Shown here: positions 21,980 to 29,928 of the stretch, piece by piece
How the letters are laid out: the number at the start of each line of letters is the position of its first letter
Numbering within the stretch: position 1 is the stretch's first letter
Origin: JASHZA01 sp035624865
GTDB lineage: Bacteria; Desulfobacterota; Binatia; Binatales; Binataceae
DNA: 30,437 bases
Assembly: GCA_035624865.1 (NCBI GenBank)
Contig: DASPQS010000173.1
Span: 1 to 30,437 of the forward strand
Direction of reading: 5' to 3'
Position numbers and translations under genes: made by a program
The notes under the pieces: generated by a model
Seen by the model: the letters and a program-made list of their open reading frames with translations, nothing else
What the model was told of the DNA's origin: nothing
Database searches by the model: none

Positions 21980-23713
21980 ATGCAGCGGCAGCAATGGCGC
22001 GGGTGGACGGGGAACGTAGCGTCTCGATGGCGGTTCGTGCCTCGGTTCGCGCTCGTTACGGTGAGCGGGCTACTGACTCTTTTGCCCAGCGGACAGCCAA
22101 GAGCATACGAGATCGGTCCAACCCGGACAGAAGAACTGTTTGGGCCAGTACTCGCCTGGGAGAGTCGGCCAGGGTTTCGCCTTGATAACCTGTCCGGCGC
22201 GATGCGCAATCTGGCGGCGGCGGCCGAACGTGAAAATCAACCGAAGGCTGATTCCAGTACGGGGGATTCTTACCCGAGGGAACCAGAGTCGCCGTTGCCG
22301 CTCGGATTCGTGACCGCGGATAGTCTCACAATCTCGTCGGCGAACCTTAAGCTGAGTCGCTACACCGGGTTTACGCAGAGCGAGACTTCTGCCGCTTGGT
22401 GCGGCTCGAACATGCTGGTCGCCTTCAACGATACCGCGGCAGAAATAAGCACAATTGCCGCGGCCAGTGGAGTAAGCGCGATCGGATTTTCAGTGTCCTC
22501 CAATTTTGGGTCGAAGTTCACCTACACAGGCGCCCCCAAGACCGCGCCAAATCTCTCACAGATTCTCGCTGGAGATCCGGCGCTCGTATGCGCCGACTCG
22601 AAAACGTTCTACTACAGCGCGATCTGGATGGACGGAGTGGCGACGACAAATGGTGTGGCCATCAGCAAGTCGGTGGACGGTGGTATGACCTTCTCCGCAC
22701 CTGTCCCGGCGGTCACAAAGCTCAACTCTAGCCATATCATCAGCCGGGATTGGCTCGCGATCGATTCCGCAAACCCTGGCCATCTTTACATTGCTTACGT
22801 GGACTTCGATTTCTCTGCCACAGTCTGCGGAAGAGATCCTATCTCAAATCAACCGATTGCCCGCTATGCAGTGGAGATGGTGAACTCTGTAGATGGAGGC
22901 GCCGATTGGAGTTCCCCCACGGTCGTGGAGCAGGTGTGCGCGGACTCGACCAGCCCGAACGCGCGGGTTATGGCCCCACAGGCGGCCGTCGATGCTGAGG
23001 GAGCTGTGTACGTGGTCTGGGAGGCGATGGGCGAGAATGGTGGTCCCCTTACCGCGCGGCAAATCCGGATCGCGCGCTCGATCGACGGCGGCGGTTCGTT
23101 TTCCGCGCCCCTGCAGATCGCGGCGGTCACCTCAATCGGCAATGGCGCTGACTTGCAGGGGTTTATTCGGGGCTTCGAGTCTCCGAGTCTGACCATTGGC
23201 AAAGGCAAGAAAGACAAGGGATTCATCTATGTCGCTTGGAGCGACGCGAGCGCCAGTGCCGCGGATAAGCTTTCGACGACCGGGTTGTACGGCTTTTCCG
23301 ATATCAGGTTCGCGAGTTCGGCCGATCACGGCGCTACCTGGTCCACACCTGTGCGCGTCAACAACAACGTCGAAAGCGCAACTGCGCAATCCGATCAGTT
23401 CGAACCGGCCGTGGGCGCCGACAAAAATGGGGAAATCGTAGTCTGTTTCTATGATCGCCGAAGGGATTCGAACAACTTCCTGCTAGACCGCTATTGTGGG
23501 CTCTCGACTAACCGCGGCGTCTCCTGGAGCAACAGGAGGATTTCCTCCTCCAATTTCCCTCCGCTGGTTGGGCAGGATGCCCTGGTGGCGGCCGATTACA
23601 TGGGTGAGTACGACGTCGTTACTGGCGATGGGCTTGGCCAGCACGCCGGCCTGATTGCGCCCTACGCGAACAATGCGACAGGTCACCCTGTCGTAACGTT
23701 CAAAAAATTCTGA
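21980..23713 (+). CDS. Secreted Asp-box (BNR) beta-propeller protein, sialidase-like fold
   Basis: A 577-residue exported protein. From the ATG at 21980 the N-terminus is basic, then hydrophobic (FALVTVSGLLTLLP), with probable cleavage after GQPRA; earlier starts at 21875 (ATG) or 21869 (TTG) would bury this signal. Five Asp boxes of the form S-x-D-x-G-x-x-W/F are visible: SVDGGMTF (near 231), SVDGGADW (303), SIDGGGSF (367), SADHGATW (447) and the variant STNRGVSW (508), each before a serine/proline strand, marking a five- or six-bladed propeller. The catalytic Arg triad, Tyr and Asp of true sialidases were not identified, so glycosidase activity is unproven. It ends three bases before the convergent lipoprotein gene. 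Confidence 0.82.
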   Translation: MQRQQWRGWTGNVASRWRFVPRFALVTVSGLLTLLPSGQPRAYEIGPTRTEELFGPVLAWESRPGFRLDNLSGAMRNLAAAAERENQPKADSSTGDSYPREPESPLPLGFVTADSLTISSANLKLSRYTGFTQSETSAAWCGSNMLVAFNDTAAEISTIAAASGVSAIGFSVSSNFGSKFTYTGAPKTAPNLSQILAGDPALVCADSKTFYYSAIWMDGVATTNGVAISKSVDGGMTFSAPVPAVTKLNSSHIISRDWLAIDSANPGHLYIAYVDFDFSATVCGRDPISNQPIARYAVEMVNSVDGGADWSSPTVVEQVCADSTSPNARVMAPQAAVDAEGAVYVVWEAMGENGGPLTARQIRIARSIDGGGSFSAPLQIAAVTSIGNGADLQGFIRGFESPSLTIGKGKKDKGFIYVAWSDASASAADKLSTTGLYGFSDIRFASSADHGATWSTPVRVNNNVESATAQSDQFEPAVGADKNGEIVVCFYDRRRDSNNFLLDRYCGLSTNRGVSWSNRRISSSNFPPLVGQDALVAADYMGEYDVVTGDGLGQHAGLIAPYANNATGHPVVTFKKF

Positions 23714-23716
23714 CTA

Positions 23717-24646
23717 TCAGGGCCGAGCCAGGATCAAGACCTCGGAGCGCCGTGTTTCAGGATCGAGCCGTACGAGGTAGGCGGGCAAACCACTGTCCTG
23801 CGCTGCAATATTGGTTTTGCCGTTGCAGCGGCATCGTGCGACCAATGCGTCATTGATGTCGGCGAAGCGGTCGAGATTGAGCGCTGCCGTTTTCATTTGG
23901 GTGTTTGCGATCCATAGCCTGAGCACGCCTTTGTTGACCTCGACGTTTGAGACCATGCTCATGCCGGAAACGGTCGTTTTGTCCGCGACCCAGCGCCTGA
24001 AGGCGCCTTCGTTCATCGCTCGCAACTGCGGATACTGGCGCGAAATCTCGGAGATAATGGGAGCCAGGTGACCGTCATGTCGCCCCGTCGCGGAGTCGCG
24101 GTTGACCAGCGCCCAAAGCTGCTTGGACCAGCGTTGCGCCGCCTGCGGGTCGCTGCCCGGAACGTCTTCGTAGCGCATGATGGCGGCCTCGGCCTGCGCC
24201 GTGTCTTTGTTGGCGAGAGCGGTTTCGATTTCAGTCGCCAGGGCAGTGCGCTCCGTCTGTTGAACCTCGACCAAAATGGCGGCGCTCTGGCTGCCAGAAC
24301 GGTCCGAGGCGACGGAGCATGCGCGCGCCTGTTCAGCGAGCGGGTAAGAGGGAGCTCCAATCCGGTATTCCGTCAAACAGAGGTCATCGGCTACTTCACG
24401 TTGCTCGTGCGCGGAAAGCTTTGGTTCGCTGTGCTCAGCGGCGACCAGGTATTGATGTGCCGACGCATAGCGTCCAGCCTTGATCTCGCCGCGCGCTGCC
24501 GCAAGGGAACCATTGACACATCCGCTGGCGCCTACACATAGCGCGGCCACCGTCGCGGCGGCCGCTAGAAACCGCAGACGCGAACTAAGCTTCGCGCGGA
24601 CGTTACGAGTGTTCACGGCAAATTCTCGGATCCTGCTTCCGTGCAT
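23717..24646 (-). CDS. Hypothetical lipoprotein
   Basis: I do not recognise the family. The 309-residue product starts with a basic region and hydrophobic stretch (FLAAAATVAALCVGASGC) ending in a lipobox-like ASGC, predicting a lipid-anchored envelope protein. The mature part is alanine-rich and helical with TPR-like spacing (GEIKAGRYASAHQYLVAAEH; LANKDTAQAEAAIMRYEDVPG), then a mixed C-terminal domain with NVEVNKGVLRLWIANTQMKTAALNLDRFADINDAL and several cysteines (CRC). The start is uncertain: ATG 24646 lacks a site, and GTG 24616 would shorten the signal to the usual length. It is tail to tail with the secreted propeller gene and divergent from the CpaE-like gene. Confidence 0.75.
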   Translation of the reverse strand: MHGSRIREFAVNTRNVRAKLSSRLRFLAAAATVAALCVGASGCVNGSLAAARGEIKAGRYASAHQYLVAAEHSEPKLSAHEQREVADDLCLTEYRIGAPSYPLAEQARACSVASDRSGSQSAAILVEVQQTERTALATEIETALANKDTAQAEAAIMRYEDVPGSDPQAAQRWSKQLWALVNRDSATGRHDGHLAPIISEISRQYPQLRAMNEGAFRRWVADKTTVSGMSMVSNVEVNKGVLRLWIANTQMKTAALNLDRFADINDALVARCRCNGKTNIAAQDSGLPAYLVRLDPETRRSEVLILARP

Positions 24647-24817
24647 CGACAGATTATTGCCAACAACAAATCCTGATTCGAGATGCCTTGCTAAAGGAAG
24701 CTATATTTGACGATAAAAGCATCATCTGGGTCAATTTCGATCGGTAGGATGAGGCGGAAGCCCCTCTGGCACGGCGGCTGCGTGTAGCTTCAATCCAAAC
24801 TACCTCAAAGGTTTTTC

Positions 24818-26023
24818 ATGTCATTGATGCGGCTATCACGCGAGCAGTGGCAAAAATTGCGGGTCGGGGTCGTCGGTGGAGACAAGAAGGGCCGGGCTGA
24901 GGTCACAAGCGTATTGGCCAACTTCGAGGGGCCAAAGCTAGAAATAGCTGAAATTGACATCCCTAGCGATAGCCGATCCCGCGCCGAGCCTGACCTCTCG
25001 ATTCTCCTGTTCGGCGCGAACCAAGCCGAGTCGATCCGTTATCTCGAGACTCAGGCGGGCCGCGCACATCGTCCGGTCCTGGTCGCGATCCTTCCCGGCC
25101 ATTCGCCGACGGCAATGCGGCGGGTATTGCACGCCGGTGCCGACGAGGTGTTACTTCACCCGCTGGACGCCGCCGACCTCAAACGCATCCTGATACGGCT
25201 CGCGGAGGAGCGCGGCCCACTCGAACAAGGCTTGATCTATTCGATTTCCAGCCTGTGCGGCGGCGTTGGCGTGACGACGCTAAGCGGCGGCCTTGCACTC
25301 GCTTTGCGCTACGCGTTCGACCAAAGCGTTGCGCTCGTTGACCTTGATCTCCAGAGCGGAGGACTCGATGCCTTCCTTCACGTCGAGCCTGATCGGACTA
25401 TACTTCCTTTAACTGTTTCGACCTCCACGCTTGACCCCTCGAGACTTGAAGCGGCGCTAACCAGGCATCCGTCGGGCGTGTACCTGCTGGCGGCGCCGCG
25501 CCGAATCGACGATTCCGAACGCGTGAGCGACCTCATTGTCGCCGCCGCGCTCGACCATCTGCGCCGCTCCTTCGACGCCGTCGTGGTGGATTGCGGGCGC
25601 CATGTCGACGCCAATGTGGTGGCGGCATGGGAAAGGTCCGAAGAGGTTCTCTACGTGCTCGAACCGTCCGCGGCAGCAGCGCGAAGCGCGGCGCGCTTTC
25701 GTGAGATGTTTGACCATTTGGGGCTTCACGGGATTCAGCCCACGATGGTGTTGAACAAGTTTCACACGCATGACGCGCTGGACCAAGCGCAAATTTCGGC
25801 TTTGGCCGGGGCAGGGCCCTTCGCCCTGATTCCTCGCGACGACCGCTTGCTCGAGCGGGCCGAACTCCAGGCGCAGGACCCATGGCAAGTCGCGCCGGAT
25901 TCGAAGTTCGTTCGCGCCATCGAGGATCTTGCCCGAGGCTTGATCCAACGACGGCCGCAGGCCGCCACTCGTGGCGGGAAAATCGTCGCCTGCCGTCCGA
26001 CCGCAATCGGCCCGCGCATCTGA
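24818..26023 (+). CDS. CpaE/TadZ-like MinD-family ATPase, degenerate P-loop
   Basis: A 401-residue protein with the two-part layout of CpaE/TadZ. An N-terminal receiver-like domain (about 14-135: LRVGVVGGDKKGRAEVTSVLANF to HAGADEVLLHPLDAADLKRIL) lacks an obvious phosphoacceptor Asp. A MinD/ParA-like domain begins at SISSLCGGVGVTTLSGGLALAL (near 145). The P-loop has neither the deviant-motif lysine nor the usual GK-T lysine (CGGVGVTT). SVALVDLDLQSGGLDAFLHVE is the switch I/A' strand and DAVVVDCGRHVD the Walker B strand. In Tad/Flp pilus systems such proteins localise the secretion ATPase at the pole, but no tad or cpa gene is in the window. AAAGG precedes the ATG. Confidence 0.82.
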   Translation: MSLMRLSREQWQKLRVGVVGGDKKGRAEVTSVLANFEGPKLEIAEIDIPSDSRSRAEPDLSILLFGANQAESIRYLETQAGRAHRPVLVAILPGHSPTAMRRVLHAGADEVLLHPLDAADLKRILIRLAEERGPLEQGLIYSISSLCGGVGVTTLSGGLALALRYAFDQSVALVDLDLQSGGLDAFLHVEPDRTILPLTVSTSTLDPSRLEAALTRHPSGVYLLAAPRRIDDSERVSDLIVAAALDHLRRSFDAVVVDCGRHVDANVVAAWERSEEVLYVLEPSAAAARSAARFREMFDHLGLHGIQPTMVLNKFHTHDALDQAQISALAGAGPFALIPRDDRLLERAELQAQDPWQVAPDSKFVRAIEDLARGLIQRRPQAATRGGKIVACRPTAIGPRI

Positions 26024-26668
26024 AGGTATCACCCGGCGCGTGTCTGATCGCTGAGCTTTCTCAAGCTCGGACGCAATCTGGACGCTCAGATCCTCCACGT
26101 CAGTGCTCATCGCCGCTACTGAATCGGCCGTCGCCGAGCTCTTTGCCGATTCGCTAAAGCTCGAATCCCGCTGCGCCAGCAGCCTGTTTGTGGCGCCGTC
26201 GCGGACCGTCCAACGGGCGATCAGATGCGCGTTGCCCGAGGCGTCTCGTTCGAAGCGATCGACGCTTACCTCCACTTTGTAGTCGATCCGGGTCGTGCTG
26301 TACCACGGGAACTGAACGATCTGCGCATTCACCAGCCGCGCCGCGAGGTCCGTTCCCAGCACGCGCCGAAAATTCGCTTCGACCGGTTCCGCCCATTTGT
26401 CGGTGTCCGACAGCTCGAGGCGATTGGGCTCGGTGCGCGTGACGATCTCGGCGCGATCGAGGTAGGCCGGAAGCCTTACCGGTCCCAGTCCGATCGTTAC
26501 GTGGTTCAACGACGCCCCGGCCGGCTGAAAGCCGGACTGAGCCGCGGTCAGAATGAAGAACTTTGAGACATCGGGCCGCGGCGCGAGAATCGAGCTGCAT
26601 CCGGCCAAGCTGCAGCTGACGATGATAACCGCCGCCGCCATCGCCAGACCTGTCCGCAGATACCTCAT
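25457..26668 (-). CDS. PqiC-like ABC-transport auxiliary lipoprotein with abnormal C-terminal extension
   Basis: Outer-membrane-type lipoprotein of the PqiC/DUF330 group that partners MCE transport systems. The signal peptide ends in the lipobox SLAGC; FFILTAAQSGFQPAG, VTIGLGPVRLPAYLDRAEIVTR, WAEPVEANFRRVLGTDLAARL and DYKVEVSVDRFERD are typical family text. Family members stop after about 180-220 residues, near SVQIASELEKAQ here. This frame runs on for another 190 residues, low in recognisable structure, entirely antisense to the CpaE-like gene. A single-base shift near the end would bring in a stop at 26029-26031, which suggests an indel or a lost stop. The start overlaps the MlaD stop (ATGA). 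Trust the region 26024-26668. Confidence 0.8.
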   Translation of the reverse strand: MRYLRTGLAMAAAVIIVSCSLAGCSSILAPRPDVSKFFILTAAQSGFQPAGASLNHVTIGLGPVRLPAYLDRAEIVTRTEPNRLELSDTDKWAEPVEANFRRVLGTDLAARLVNAQIVQFPWYSTTRIDYKVEVSVDRFERDASGNAHLIARWTVRDGATNRLLAQRDSSFSESAKSSATADSVAAMSTDVEDLSVQIASELEKAQRSDTRRVIPSDARADCGRTAGDDFPATSGGLRPSLDQASGKILDGANELRIRRDLPWVLRLEFGPLEQAVVARNQGEGPCPGQSRNLRLVQRVMRVKLVQHHRGLNPVKPQMVKHLTKARRASRCCRGRFEHVENLFGPFPCRHHIGVDMAPAIHHDGVEGAAQMVERGGDNEVAHAFGIVDSARRRQQVHARRMPG

Positions 26669-27648
26669 GGTTCGGCCCGCTGGATCGCGCGGCCACGTAC
26701 CAGCGCGCTGGGATTGCGCTGGAGATAGTCGGTGAGTTCCCTCAGCGATCTCGCCGCTTCGGACACCTGTTCCATGGTCTGCCCCGACTGATAGATCAGC
26801 GGTGCTTCCGGACCCAGGCTGGCCTGCAGGGCGTCGAGCGTGACCTGCATCTGCTTGAGCGTGGCATTGATGTTCTCGGAGTTCGTGTGCAGCCCCTGGG
26901 CCAGCGGACCGACCTGCTTGTTCATCTGATCGGCCAGCTCGTGGAGGCTGACTGCGGTCTTGTCCATCGCAACGACCGTGCGGTTGAGATTGGTGACCGC
27001 CTCTTTGGTCGCTGGCGAACCCACGATTTCCTTGATGGCATCGAGCGTTTTGATCACGGTGTCGAAGACTTTGGGAAAGTCCACGTGGTCCAACGCCGCC
27101 ACCACCCGCGCCGCCGCCGATTGTGCCTCCTCGAGCGCGGTCGGGATAGTCGGAATCTCCTGGATCGGCCCCCCTGGCTTTAGCACCATTGTGGCCTGTG
27201 TGTCGGGGTACATCTCCAGGTCCACGTAAAGGAGGCCGGTCAACAGGCTCTCCATCGAGAGTTGGGCCCGCAGGCCCGCCTCAATCGCCTGTCGAAGGTT
27301 GCGCGGATCGGTCAGGTCGAAGGCTCCGGCGCCGTAACGCGCCAGCTTGCCCTGGTCAATCTCGATCACGACCGGGATCGTGATGTCGGCCTGAACGGGT
27401 CTCCGCGCCGCTTCTGTCGCGAGTCTCAGGTTAAGCAGGATTTTCTGCACGGAACCGATTTCGACCCCTTTGAATTTAACCGCCGCGCCCACGCGCAGTC
27501 CGTTGACGTTGCCGCGGAAGAACAAAACGTATTGGCTGGTCTGACGGAAGAGCCGGCCCGAACCGAGGATCAGCACTGCGGCCACCGCCAATGCGATCGC
27601 GCCCAGCACGAACAGTCCGATCGTTTTTGGATTTGCCCGTCTAGCCAT
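26665..27648 (-). CDS. MlaD-family protein (MCE domain, lipid transport)
   Basis: Periplasmic substrate-binding MCE protein of an Mla-type phospholipid or hydrophobic-substrate ABC system, 327 residues. One N-terminal membrane anchor (IGLFVLGAIALAVAAVLIL, about 10-29) is followed by the MCE domain (YVLFFRGNVNGLRVGAAVKFKGVEIGSVQKI), then MESLLTGLLYVDLEMYP. A long helical tail (about 190-310, TLDAIKEIV through SLRELTDYLQRNPSALVRG) should form the coiled needle or ring typical of longer MCE proteins. The PQRNPSALVRGR-like ending is standard for PqiB/MlaD relatives. It overlaps mlaF upstream by eight bases and the lipoprotein gene downstream by four. Confidence 0.92.
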   Translation of the reverse strand: MARRANPKTIGLFVLGAIALAVAAVLILGSGRLFRQTSQYVLFFRGNVNGLRVGAAVKFKGVEIGSVQKILLNLRLATEAARRPVQADITIPVVIEIDQGKLARYGAGAFDLTDPRNLRQAIEAGLRAQLSMESLLTGLLYVDLEMYPDTQATMVLKPGGPIQEIPTIPTALEEAQSAAARVVAALDHVDFPKVFDTVIKTLDAIKEIVGSPATKEAVTNLNRTVVAMDKTAVSLHELADQMNKQVGPLAQGLHTNSENINATLKQMQVTLDALQASLGPEAPLIYQSGQTMEQVSEAARSLRELTDYLQRNPSALVRGRAIQRAEP

Positions 27649-28471
27649 GCTCTCCCTCCGGTTTGGCCGCGCTTCCGCGACGGGTCAGGAAACGAATCAC
27701 GCGCGGATCTTGCGAATGCGCCAGCAGCTCCCTGGGATCGCCCCGCGCGATTATGCTGCGGCTCTCCGCGTCGAGCAGGACGCTGTCGCTGCCGATTCTG
27801 AAAATGCTCGGCAATTCGTGCGAGACCACCACGATCGTCGCGCCGAGGCTGTCACGCAGCTCCAGGATCAAATCGTCAAGCAGGCTCGAGCTGATCGGAT
27901 CGAGCCCGGCCGAAGGCTCGTCGAAGAACACGATCTCGGGGTCGAGCGCGATCGCCCGCGCCAGGCCCGCGCGCTTGTGCATGCCCCCGCTGATCTCGTT
28001 CGGATAGAAGTCCTCGAAACCCTTAAGCCCGACCAGCGCGAGCTTAAGGCAGGCTATCTCGCGAATCTCGGCCGGACTCAGGTCGGTGAACTCGCCCAGC
28101 GGCAGACCCACGTTTTCCGCCAGCGTCATCGAACTCCACAGCGCTCCACCCTGATAGAGCACGCCAAACCGCCGCAGCATCGCATCGCGCTCCTCCGGCG
28201 CCGCCCTGGTGAAGCTTCGTCCATCGTAAAGGACTTCTCCTGCCGCCGGCTCACGCAGTCCGACCATGTGGCGCAGCAGCGTCGTTTTGCCGCATCCCGA
28301 CCCGCCCATGATTATGAAGACGGACCCGTGCGGCACCGTGAAATTGAGCTCGCGCATCACCACGAAGTCGCCGTATGCCATGGTCAGATGGCGCACTTCG
28401 ATATGCGGCGCCGCCGTCTGGCCCGGTTCACGACGCGTGGTCCCGTCGCCGATAGCCCTGGTCTCTGCCAC
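27641..28471 (-). CDS. mlaF: ABC transporter ATP-binding protein, MlaF-like
   Basis: Cytoplasmic ATPase of the Mla-type lipid transporter, 276 residues. Walker A GGSGCGKTT is at 56-64, a Q-loop in LYQGGALWSSMTLAENV, the ABC signature ISGGMHKRAGLARAI, Walker B IVFFDEPSAGLDP and the switch histidine in VVVSHELPS. The GGALWSSMTLAENV and DPISS text is typical of the MlaF/Ttg2A group. Its stop overlaps the MlaD start by eight bases (ATGGCTAG), and it follows the permease gene by 24 bases, so the operon order is mlaE-mlaF-mlaD-lipoprotein. Confidence 0.95.
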   Translation of the reverse strand: MAETRAIGDGTTRREPGQTAAPHIEVRHLTMAYGDFVVMRELNFTVPHGSVFIIMGGSGCGKTTLLRHMVGLREPAAGEVLYDGRSFTRAAPEERDAMLRRFGVLYQGGALWSSMTLAENVGLPLGEFTDLSPAEIREIACLKLALVGLKGFEDFYPNEISGGMHKRAGLARAIALDPEIVFFDEPSAGLDPISSSLLDDLILELRDSLGATIVVVSHELPSIFRIGSDSVLLDAESRSIIARGDPRELLAHSQDPRVIRFLTRRGSAAKPEGEHG

Positions 28472-28495
28472 TGAAAAGCCGGCCTCCCGCGCGCC

Positions 28496-29644
28496 TTAGA
28501 TGCCCAACACGTTGAAGATCACCGCAAAAATTCCGCAGGAGACCACGATTGCCACGATCCCGGTGACAACCGCGTCCGTCGCCGCATCGCCCACTGCGGA
28601 GGAACTGTTGCCGCACTGGAAACCCCGCAGGCATCCGGCGTACGCGATCAGGATTCCGTACACGACACTTTTCGACAGTCCGCCTACCAACTGGGTCAGC
28701 GTTACCGCGTGGAAGGTCTCCCTTAAGTACGTGGGTATGGAGAGCCCGAGCATTGTGTAGCCGACCGCCGCGCCGCCCAACACCCCAACGAAGTCCGCAT
28801 AAAGACATAGCATCGGCATCATCAGCACCAACGCGATCACGCGCGGCAGTACGAGGAACTCGATTGACGAAATACCCATCGTGGCAAACGCGTCGAGCTC
28901 CTCCGTTACCTTCATCGTCCCCAGTTCCGCCGCGAAGGCGGCCCCCGTCCGCCCGGCCATGATAATCCCCGTCATCATCGCGCCCATCTCGCGGACCATC
29001 CCGATCCCGACCAGGTCCGCAACATAGATCGCCGCGCCGAATTGCTGGAGCTGTACCGCGCCCATGAACGCGAGGATCATTCCGACCAGGAAGCTGATCA
29101 GCGTTACGATCCCGAGCGCGCTCGCGCCGCATTGCTGGATCACGTCCAGCAGGTCGGACCGGCGATAGCGCGCTCTACCGCGCATCAGCTTGCCCGCGGC
29201 AACTGCTATCTCTCCCAGAAAGTCGAGAAACTCGCCCGCCCCTTCTAGCGCTCCCACCAGCCACAGGCCGAGACGCTCGAGCAAACCGCCGTCGCCGGCG
29301 GCGCCGCGCGCCTTGGTCTCGGGTACGGTTTCAGCCAAGGTGACGATTCGTTGCAGACCGGCAGGCAGTCCCGCCAGGTCGGCTGCGACCCGACGCTCCC
29401 GGCAGAGTTCATTCAGGCGGACGACGAAACTCACCAGGCTGCTGTCCCAATGTGACAACCCGGAAGCCTCGAACACGACCTTGTGCGGCGGTGTCGGCGC
29501 GGCAAATTCCCGCGCAACTGCATCGATCGAGGGCATCCCACGCCGCAGGCGCCATGCACCGGCCAGGCGCACGACAAGGGTATCCGCGTCGATGCGGGAG
29601 AAGGATAGAAGCTCCTTCGTGATATTGGCTTCGGCTGCGGCCAT
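28496..29644 (-). CDS. mlaE: STAS domain-MlaE permease fusion
   Basis: Inner-membrane permease of the lipid transporter, 382 residues. Residues 1 to about 110 form a STAS-like domain (RIDADTLVVRLAGAWRL; HKVVFEASGLSHWDSSLVSFVVRLNEL), which in E. coli is a separate protein, MlaB. The permease follows (about 125-382) with GIVTLISFLVGMILAFMGAVQLQQFGA, the conserved MVREMGAMMTGIIMAGRTGAAFAAELGTMKVTEELDA loop, and VLPRVIALVLMMPMLCLYADFVG. The fusion explains why no mlaB gene follows. A perfect TATAAT lies only 12 bases before the ATG, so the message may be almost leaderless. Confidence 0.94.
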   Translation of the reverse strand: MAAAEANITKELLSFSRIDADTLVVRLAGAWRLRRGMPSIDAVAREFAAPTPPHKVVFEASGLSHWDSSLVSFVVRLNELCRERRVAADLAGLPAGLQRIVTLAETVPETKARGAAGDGGLLERLGLWLVGALEGAGEFLDFLGEIAVAAGKLMRGRARYRRSDLLDVIQQCGASALGIVTLISFLVGMILAFMGAVQLQQFGAAIYVADLVGIGMVREMGAMMTGIIMAGRTGAAFAAELGTMKVTEELDAFATMGISSIEFLVLPRVIALVLMMPMLCLYADFVGVLGGAAVGYTMLGLSIPTYLRETFHAVTLTQLVGGLSKSVVYGILIAYAGCLRGFQCGNSSSAVGDAATDAVVTGIVAIVVSCGIFAVIFNVLGI

Positions 29645-29656
29645 CGGCAGCTCAAA

Positions 29657-29662
29657 ATTATA
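29657..29662 (-). promoter_or_regulatory. Candidate -10 box of the mla operon
   Basis: On the minus strand the sequence reads TATAAT, a perfect -10 hexamer, 12 bases before the mlaE ATG. A clear -35 box is missing at the usual distance (CGTATT). If used, the transcript would start about six bases before the ATG. Confidence 0.35.
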
Positions 29663-29761
29663 CGGATCACTCGCGCAAAAATACGCGGGGTCGCCTTAAG
29701 AGAATTAAGCGGCTTGCGCCGCGTTTGGAAGGGCCCGAAAGTTCTAAAGCGGGACACTTCC

Positions 29762-29783
29762 GGCATTCCGCTGACGGAATGCC
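29762..29783. promoter_or_regulatory. Inverted repeat in the mla/regulator divergent region
   Basis: GGCATTCCG (29762-29770) and CGGAATGCC (29775-29783) are perfect nine-base arms around CTGA. No T-run follows on either strand, so it is not a simple terminator; an operator or a structured leader element is more likely. The divergent gap 29645-29928 shows no gene. A second short hairpin, GCGGC-TTGC-GCCGC, is at 29709-29722. Confidence 0.5.
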
Positions 29784-29928
29784 AATCGTTTGCCGTCGAT
29801 CCGCAACGCTAATCCACGAAATCGTCCAAGGTATTCTCAATCAAACTTCGAGTTCGTGATGGCCTGCGACTTGCTCAACAGTCCCGCAGTTGCGCGTCAA
29901 TTAGTCTGCGCATCCGAGAGAGTGCCCC

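Noticed and set aside
23455..23490. tRNA-like 3' end (GGGATTCGAAC) on either strand
   Set aside because: It encodes the RRRDSNN segment of the propeller protein, and no acceptor stem or anticodon arm could be drawn.
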